Shown: in pieces, positions 60,269-64,000 of the stretch
Layout of the letters: every line of letters begins with the position of its first letter
Position numbering within the stretch: position 1 is the first letter of the stretch
Source: JABDIY01 sp963751955
GTDB taxonomy: Bacteria; Actinomycetota; Acidimicrobiia; Acidimicrobiales; SZUA-35
Direction of reading: 5' to 3'
Length of the DNA: 64,000 bases
NCBI GenBank assembly: GCA_963751955.1
Contig: CAVVWM010000011.1
Location: forward strand, 248,001-312,000
The notes under the pieces: generated by a model
Databases searched by the model: none
Seen by the model: only the letters and a program-made list of their open reading frames with translations
Told to the model about the DNA's origin: nothing
Made by a program: the position numbers and the translations under genes

Positions 60269-60688
60269 TCAACGGAGGTCGTCGAGGCCTTCGGTGAAAC
60301 GAGCGGCGTGGCTCTTCTCGGCTCGGGCGAGGGTTTCCATCCATTCGCCGACTTCACTGAAGCCTTCCTCGAAAGCGGTCTTGGCGAAGTTGAGGTACAT
60401 CACTTGGTACTCATGGGTCTCGCCGGAGATCGCAGATTTCAGGTTGTCCTCGGTCGGGCCGATCTGTTGCCCCGTCATAGGATCACCGACCTCAGCGAGG
60501 AAATCGAAGTGCCCAAATGCATGGCCGGTTTCACCCTCGGCAACCGATCGGAACAACGCCGCTATGTGCGGGAAGCCCTCGACATCGGCCTTCTGGGCGA
60601 AGTAGAGGTAGCGGCGGTTTGCTTGACTCTCGGCGGCGAACGCCACCTTGAGGTTTTCTTCTGTCTTGGTGCCCTTGAGATCTGGCAT
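60269..60688 (-). CDS. Rubrerythrin, diiron domain only
   Basis: The 139-residue ferritin-like protein has two E-x-x-H-type helix pairs: LKVAFAAESQANRRYLYFAQ, FRSVAEGETGHAFGHFDFL, LKSAISGETHEYQVMYLNFA and TLARAEKSHAARFTEGL. These supply the Glu and His ligands of a diiron peroxidase site that removes H2O2. The C-terminal rubredoxin domain of classic rubrerythrin is missing, a common short form. AGGAGTG directly before ATG 60688 is one of the best ribosome-binding sites here. Likely cytosolic and stand-alone. Confidence 0.93.
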   Translation of the reverse strand: MPDLKGTKTEENLKVAFAAESQANRRYLYFAQKADVEGFPHIAALFRSVAEGETGHAFGHFDFLAEVGDPMTGQQIGPTEDNLKSAISGETHEYQVMYLNFAKTAFEEGFSEVGEWMETLARAEKSHAARFTEGLDDLR

Positions 60689-60840
60689 TTCACTCCTGAG
60701 GTGGCTGTACGAAACTGCACCCAGGCGATGCCGCTGCCGGGGCTTACAACAATCTAGGCCAATTGTCCGCTTGGTGGCAGATCTGCGCCGACCTCGGCTG
60801 ATCCGACCTCGTTGCGAACCTTCGAATACGCTGTCAGCGC

Positions 60841-61263
60841 GTGCCCGACATCGACTGGATCGTGGTCAGGACCGCAGCATTGAGCGGCTTGGTCCTGCTC
60901 GTGCCGCTGACTCTGCTGTCGCTCTGGGTCATCGACGACAACTCCTCCGGCTACGCGATGTTGGCATTCTTCGGTCTAACCATGTTCGGTTTCGCCGCAG
61001 CCGGCTACGGCGGTGGCAAACTGGCGCCGCTCTCCCCGATGACTCATGGCGCGTTGGGCGCAGCGGGTACGTGGGCGATCATCCAGAGCTTCGGTGCGAT
61101 TCGCCGACTGATCATCGGCGACGAAATCAACGTGATCGGCTATCCGCTCCAAGCGATGATCGCCGCGGGCTGTGGTGTCTTCGGAGCTGCGTTCGCCGAC
61201 TGGATTCGACGCTCAGGCCGACCCACTTCGGTGGACGAGTTGCGGTCACGGCTCCCTCGCTAG
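60841..61263 (+). CDS. Hypothetical four-helix membrane protein
   Basis: The 140-residue protein starts at GTG 60841. Hydrophobic segments are TAALSGLVLLVPLTLLSLWV, YAMLAFFGLTMFGFAAAGYG, GALGAAGTWAIIQSFGAI and IGYPLQAMIAAGCGVFGAAF, with a short basic cytosolic tail. Layout and Gly-rich second helix resemble small TIGR04086/YrzE-like proteins, but I cannot assign it. It overlaps the convergent DUF1697 gene by 18 nt at the 3' end. Confidence 0.68.
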   Translation: MPDIDWIVVRTAALSGLVLLVPLTLLSLWVIDDNSSGYAMLAFFGLTMFGFAAAGYGGGKLAPLSPMTHGALGAAGTWAIIQSFGAIRRLIIGDEINVIGYPLQAMIAAGCGVFGAAFADWIRRSGRPTSVDELRSRLPR

Positions 61264-61779
61264 ATCGTTCGACGCAGGCAGCTTTTTCACGATCCGCTCG
61301 ATTGTGCCGAGTGTGCGAACCGTATTCGCACCGACCGATGCATCGAGGCGTTTGTGGAGGTCGCCGGTCTCGGCAAGCCCCCCTGGAGGCAACCAGTGAA
61401 TCTCGGTGCCGATCAGCTCAAAGCGATCCGTGGGGCGGAACACTCTGTCCAATGGCTTCTCGTTGCCGGGTCCGATGAAGATGATCTGTGGTTTTCCCCC
61501 GTCAACACCGGTTTGACCAGCGAAGGGTGAGTCGACGATGGCCCGGAGTTGCAGCGCCGATCGCACAAATACCGGCACCACGTAACCCAACTCGACCTCG
61601 AGCCGCTTGGACAGGTGGTCGGGATCGACAACGGTTGCGGTGGCCAGAATCACGTTTCCGCTCGCCTGGTAGGGGCTCGGGTCGCTGAATCCGAGCCGTT
61701 CAAAAGCCGCCGCCAGCTCGTCGTTGGTGACACGGCGATTCCCCAAGTTCATACCTCGTAGAAATACCACCGCTGCCAC
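61246..61779 (-). CDS. DUF1697 family protein
   Basis: GTG 61779 gives 177 residues, the normal DUF1697 length: VVFLRGMNLGNRRVTNDELA (in part), FERLGFSDPSPYQASGNVIL, VPVFVRSALQLRAIVDSPF, FIGPGNEKPLDRV and the closing VGANTVRTLGTIERIVKKL. The family is widespread in Actinomycetota, adopts a ferredoxin-like double fold and has no known reaction. A longer N-terminal frame (SASLPSPSTLWF) lacks family similarity. Confidence 0.88.
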   Translation of the reverse strand: MAAVVFLRGMNLGNRRVTNDELAAAFERLGFSDPSPYQASGNVILATATVVDPDHLSKRLEVELGYVVPVFVRSALQLRAIVDSPFAGQTGVDGGKPQIIFIGPGNEKPLDRVFRPTDRFELIGTEIHWLPPGGLAETGDLHKRLDASVGANTVRTLGTIERIVKKLPASNDLAREP

Positions 61780-62003
61780 GAACCAGAGCGTAGACGGGCT
61801 CGGTAGGGAAGCAGAGACCACACCGACACCCCCGGATGCCACGTTTTACGTTGTGCAAGAAGTCATGTTTCGAATTCGTTGCTAGGGACCAACGGCCCTT
61901 CTGACAACGGGCGCGGATCTCCAGAAGCCGTTGAGGGCCGGGTTTGCGCTCAGTGCCGACAGGTAATCAGCGACGTCGGACCGGCAATCAGATCTGTTCG
62001 AAG

Positions 62004-63338
62004 TCAGCGCGTGCGCTCCCAGTCTGTGACGGCAGTATGGAACGCGTCCACCTCAGTCTGAACGAATCGGCCGTAGTGCTCTACAACGTCGGAACCTAAC
62101 GTGCGGGCTGCAATTTCGCTGGAGGTGAAATGGCTCAGCGCCTCCTCGAGGGTGGCCGGCACTCGAGGGAGATCGGCTGCGGAATACACATCGCCATCGA
62201 ACTTGGACGGGGGTTCGGTCCGTTGTTCCACCCCGTCCAGCCCTGAAGCGAGAGCCGCAGCATAGGCAAGATAGGGATTACAGTCCGCACCCGGGATACG
62301 GCATTCGATCCTCAAGCTCGATCCCTGGCCGACCACCCGGAATCCCGCCGTCCGGTTGTCATCGGACCAAGCAAGACGCGTCGGAGCCCACGACGCTTCC
62401 TGGAACCGTTTGTACGAGTTGACCGTTGGCGCGTAGCAGACCATGAAGTCTCGGACATGGGCCATCCAGCCGCCGAGGAACCATCGGAAGACGTCGCTGC
62501 GCTCACCTTTGTCATCGAAGACGTTGCGGTCTCCATCGCTGTTCCAAAGGCTCAGGTGGATGTGGCAGCTGCTGCCGGCATCGGCGGTGAATGGTTTGGC
62601 CATGAACGTCACGCTCACGCCGAGCTTGTCAGCCAACTCCTTCATGCCGTGTTTCATCACCGCATGTCGATCTGCCATCGTCTGCACCTCGGCGTAACGA
62701 ATATTCAGCTCGTGCTGACCGCGGCCGGCCTCCCCTTTGGAGTTCTCTACCGGTATCCCGGTCTGTCGCAGCGCTCGGCGGGCGGCGCCGACGTAGCTCT
62801 CGATCCGAGCGCCCTGGAGCAAGTGGTAGTCGTCGATGTACCAGCCGGCGGCCCGCAAGTTGTAGTACCCGAGCTCGTGGGCCTCTCTGTACGTGTCGTC
62901 GTAAAGAAAGAATTCGAGTTCGGATGCCGCTTGGGCCTCGAAGCCGAGCGATGTTGCTCTGTCGATCTGCCGCCTGAGGATCGACCGGGGCGCCACGCTG
63001 ACCTGTGAATGGGTGCTGTCGTCTACAACGTCGCACAGGACCAACGCCGAATTGTCGGTCCAACCGGCGCGACGCAGCGTCGTCAGATCGGGGACGAGAT
63101 GGAAGTCGCCATACCCCTGTTCCCAATTGGCAAAGTTGTAGCCGCTGACCGGTTCCATTTCGATGTCGGTGGTGAGCAGGTAGTTGCAGGCGTGGGTTCC
63201 ATTGGTCAACCCGTCTTCCAAAAGGAAGTCCGCGTCGAACCGCTTCCCCAGTAGGCGACCGTAATGGTCGGTGAAGCCCACGATCACCGTGTCGATCTCG
63301 CCCGACCGCACCAACTCGATCAGCTCATCACTTGTCAT
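62004..63338 (-). CDS. Glutamine synthetase family protein (gamma-glutamylamine ligase-like)
   Basis: The 444-residue protein has the GS fold: an N-terminal beta-Grasp part (VIVGFTDHYGRLLGKRFDAD), metal-binding ASELEFFLYDD, GEAGRGQHELNIRYAEV, the ATP site TFMAKPFTADAGSSCHIHLS, and SYKRFQEASWAPTRLAWS with RIECRIPGADCNPYLAYAA. The second-last block differs from true GlnA (NRSAxIRIP), and the shape fits PuuA/GlnA3-like ligases that glutamylate putrescine, ethanolamine or similar amines. ATG 63338. No polyamine genes adjoin it. A regulatory Tyr of adenylylation is not visible. Confidence 0.87.
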   Translation of the reverse strand: MTSDELIELVRSGEIDTVIVGFTDHYGRLLGKRFDADFLLEDGLTNGTHACNYLLTTDIEMEPVSGYNFANWEQGYGDFHLVPDLTTLRRAGWTDNSALVLCDVVDDSTHSQVSVAPRSILRRQIDRATSLGFEAQAASELEFFLYDDTYREAHELGYYNLRAAGWYIDDYHLLQGARIESYVGAARRALRQTGIPVENSKGEAGRGQHELNIRYAEVQTMADRHAVMKHGMKELADKLGVSVTFMAKPFTADAGSSCHIHLSLWNSDGDRNVFDDKGERSDVFRWFLGGWMAHVRDFMVCYAPTVNSYKRFQEASWAPTRLAWSDDNRTAGFRVVGQGSSLRIECRIPGADCNPYLAYAAALASGLDGVEQRTEPPSKFDGDVYSAADLPRVPATLEEALSHFTSSEIAARTLGSDVVEHYGRFVQTEVDAFHTAVTDWERTR

Positions 63339-63454
63339 GCCTGGCGACCGTAGCCGCTTGGCCGGGTGGGCTAGGACTCGTCGTCCGCACGTGTTGTGCC
63401 CCGCACTATTCGCTGGCCTAACCCCTCTACCGGCCGGACCGAAGCTGAATCCAG

Positions 63455-64000
63455 CTACGAGTGGGGCGCCTCTTTCGCAGGGTCAACCCGTTTTGGTCGG
63501 CGAAGTTGCCGGGCCCTGCGCTTGGCTTGGCTGGTTTTCTCATCGAGGCCCGGGTGAACCGTGTGAACCTCTGAGGGGAGGTCGGCGTACGGGTTACCGC
63601 CGCCCGGCTCTCCTCGCCACATGGTCAACTGCGGGAATGCGATCGTGATGTTGGCGGCCGCAAATGCCTGATGAATTGCAATCACGACGTCGTGGCGCGT
63701 GGCGAGCTCGGCCGGAATATCGCTCCCGTGCCAATACAGCACATTGATCCCAATGCTCGAGTCGCCGAATCCGGTTACGGTGACCGCCGCCCGAGGGTCG
63801 GTCCGGACCCTGGGGACGCGGGCCAGTGCATCCTCGATCGTCCGAGTGGCCAACTGAAGGTCGGTGTCGTAGGCAACACCGATCTCCAGACTGCTTCGAC
63901 GTACCGGGTTGCGCGTGAGGTTGACAATCGCACTGGACACAACATTTGAATTGGGGATCCGGGTCGACGTTCCATCGAGTCCAATCAGAACGGTCGTTCG
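63455..64000 (-). CDS. MscS-type mechanosensitive channel, C-terminal fragment (cut by window edge)
   Basis: The frame enters from the right edge and encodes the MscS beta domain (RTTVLIGLDGTSTRIPNSNV, then VNLTRNPVRRSSLEIGVAYD), followed by the alpha/beta domain (ALARVPRVRTDPRAAVTVTG, GINVLYWHGSD, VVIAIHQAFAAANITIAFPQ). MscS channels release solutes during osmotic downshock. The membrane pore part lies beyond the window. The last 35 residues are basic and specific to this protein. Confidence 0.88.
   Translation of the reverse strand, partial: RTTVLIGLDGTSTRIPNSNVVSSAIVNLTRNPVRRSSLEIGVAYDTDLQLATRTIEDALARVPRVRTDPRAAVTVTGFGDSSIGINVLYWHGSDIPAELATRHDVVIAIHQAFAAANITIAFPQLTMWRGEPGGGNPYADLPSEVHTVHPGLDEKTSQAKRRARQLRRPKRVDPAKEAPHS

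Noticed and set aside
61879..62061. 60-codon plus-strand frame with a CAQC motif
   Set aside because: Short, overlaps the glutamine-synthetase-like gene antisense, and has no conserved pattern; treated as chance.
1..64000. CRISPR arrays, insertion sequences, integrases or prophage genes
   Set aside because: No regularly spaced repeats with unique spacers, no transposase or integrase motif and no phage structural gene were seen; the repeats at 52.3 kb have no spacers of constant length.

Overview
The window is high-GC actinobacterial DNA, most likely from an uncultured member of the class Acidimicrobiia. The phylum is supported by a 6C small RNA, an actinobacterial-type PTH2 protein, a DnaQ-exonuclease/UvrC-like nuclease fusion, a Rv2258c-type methyltransferase, menaquinone synthesis (menA), a HAD/LPLAT fusion and many GTG starts. 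The class is an inference from gene content.

Layout. 0-13 kb: partial tig, tRNA-Gly and tRNA-Pro, then single genes of redox and turnover metabolism (aldo/keto reductase, sugar-dehydrogenase-like lipoprotein coupled to an Ldh2-type dehydrogenase, PTH2/ASCH pair, methyltransferase, SDR, FKBP, a lone molybdenum-hydroxylase large subunit, DUF1501/DUF1800 export pair). 13.2-22.6 kb: a segment bounded by two copies of a 59-bp direct repeat. It holds a frameshifted gene, an RND - mini-adaptor - RND operon, a DUF971 gene and the wreck of a peptide ABC transporter. 22.6-32.9 kb: a sarcosine-oxidase-delta/FAH fusion, a cyclic-nucleotide-binding protein, hisC, HIT, enoyl-CoA hydratase, a DUF4332 protein, tRNA-Val, a J-domain protein, and menA-murF divergent from ddl. 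34-44.5 kb: a TPM-domain protein and a lipid/envelope acylation group (acyl-CoA reductase-HAD fusion, LarA-like protein, LPLAT, MBOAT, AlgX-like). 44.5-52.3 kb: dinB, a CoA-transferase, a GntR regulator divergent from aconitase, a HAD-LPLAT fusion and the 6C RNA with its terminator. 52.3-64 kb: a modular GC-rich repeat array, an acyl-CoA carboxylase beta subunit, a coiled-coil NYN-like protein with its coupled partner, an SOS-type promoter before the exonuclease/UvrC-like gene, trpD, rubrerythrin, a glutamine-synthetase-like enzyme and a partial MscS channel.

How the genes fit together. Envelope and lipid work is the strongest theme: the reductase, both LPLATs, MBOAT/AlgX, carboxylase, CoA-transferase, hydratase, murF, ddl and menA all serve membrane, wall or acyl-CoA metabolism. 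Five otherwise normal genes (13.7, 33.0, 34.1, 36.5 and 45.8 kb) are each broken by single-base indels, six in all. This points to assembly error more than to gene death, so frame-dependent claims there need care. By contrast the ABC remnant at 21.7-22.6 kb carries several lesions and looks truly decayed. Non-coding highlights are the 6C RNA, the 59-bp repeated divergent promoter, a GGGTCAGACCC palindrome family between genes, and a repeat family that starts directly after stop codons.
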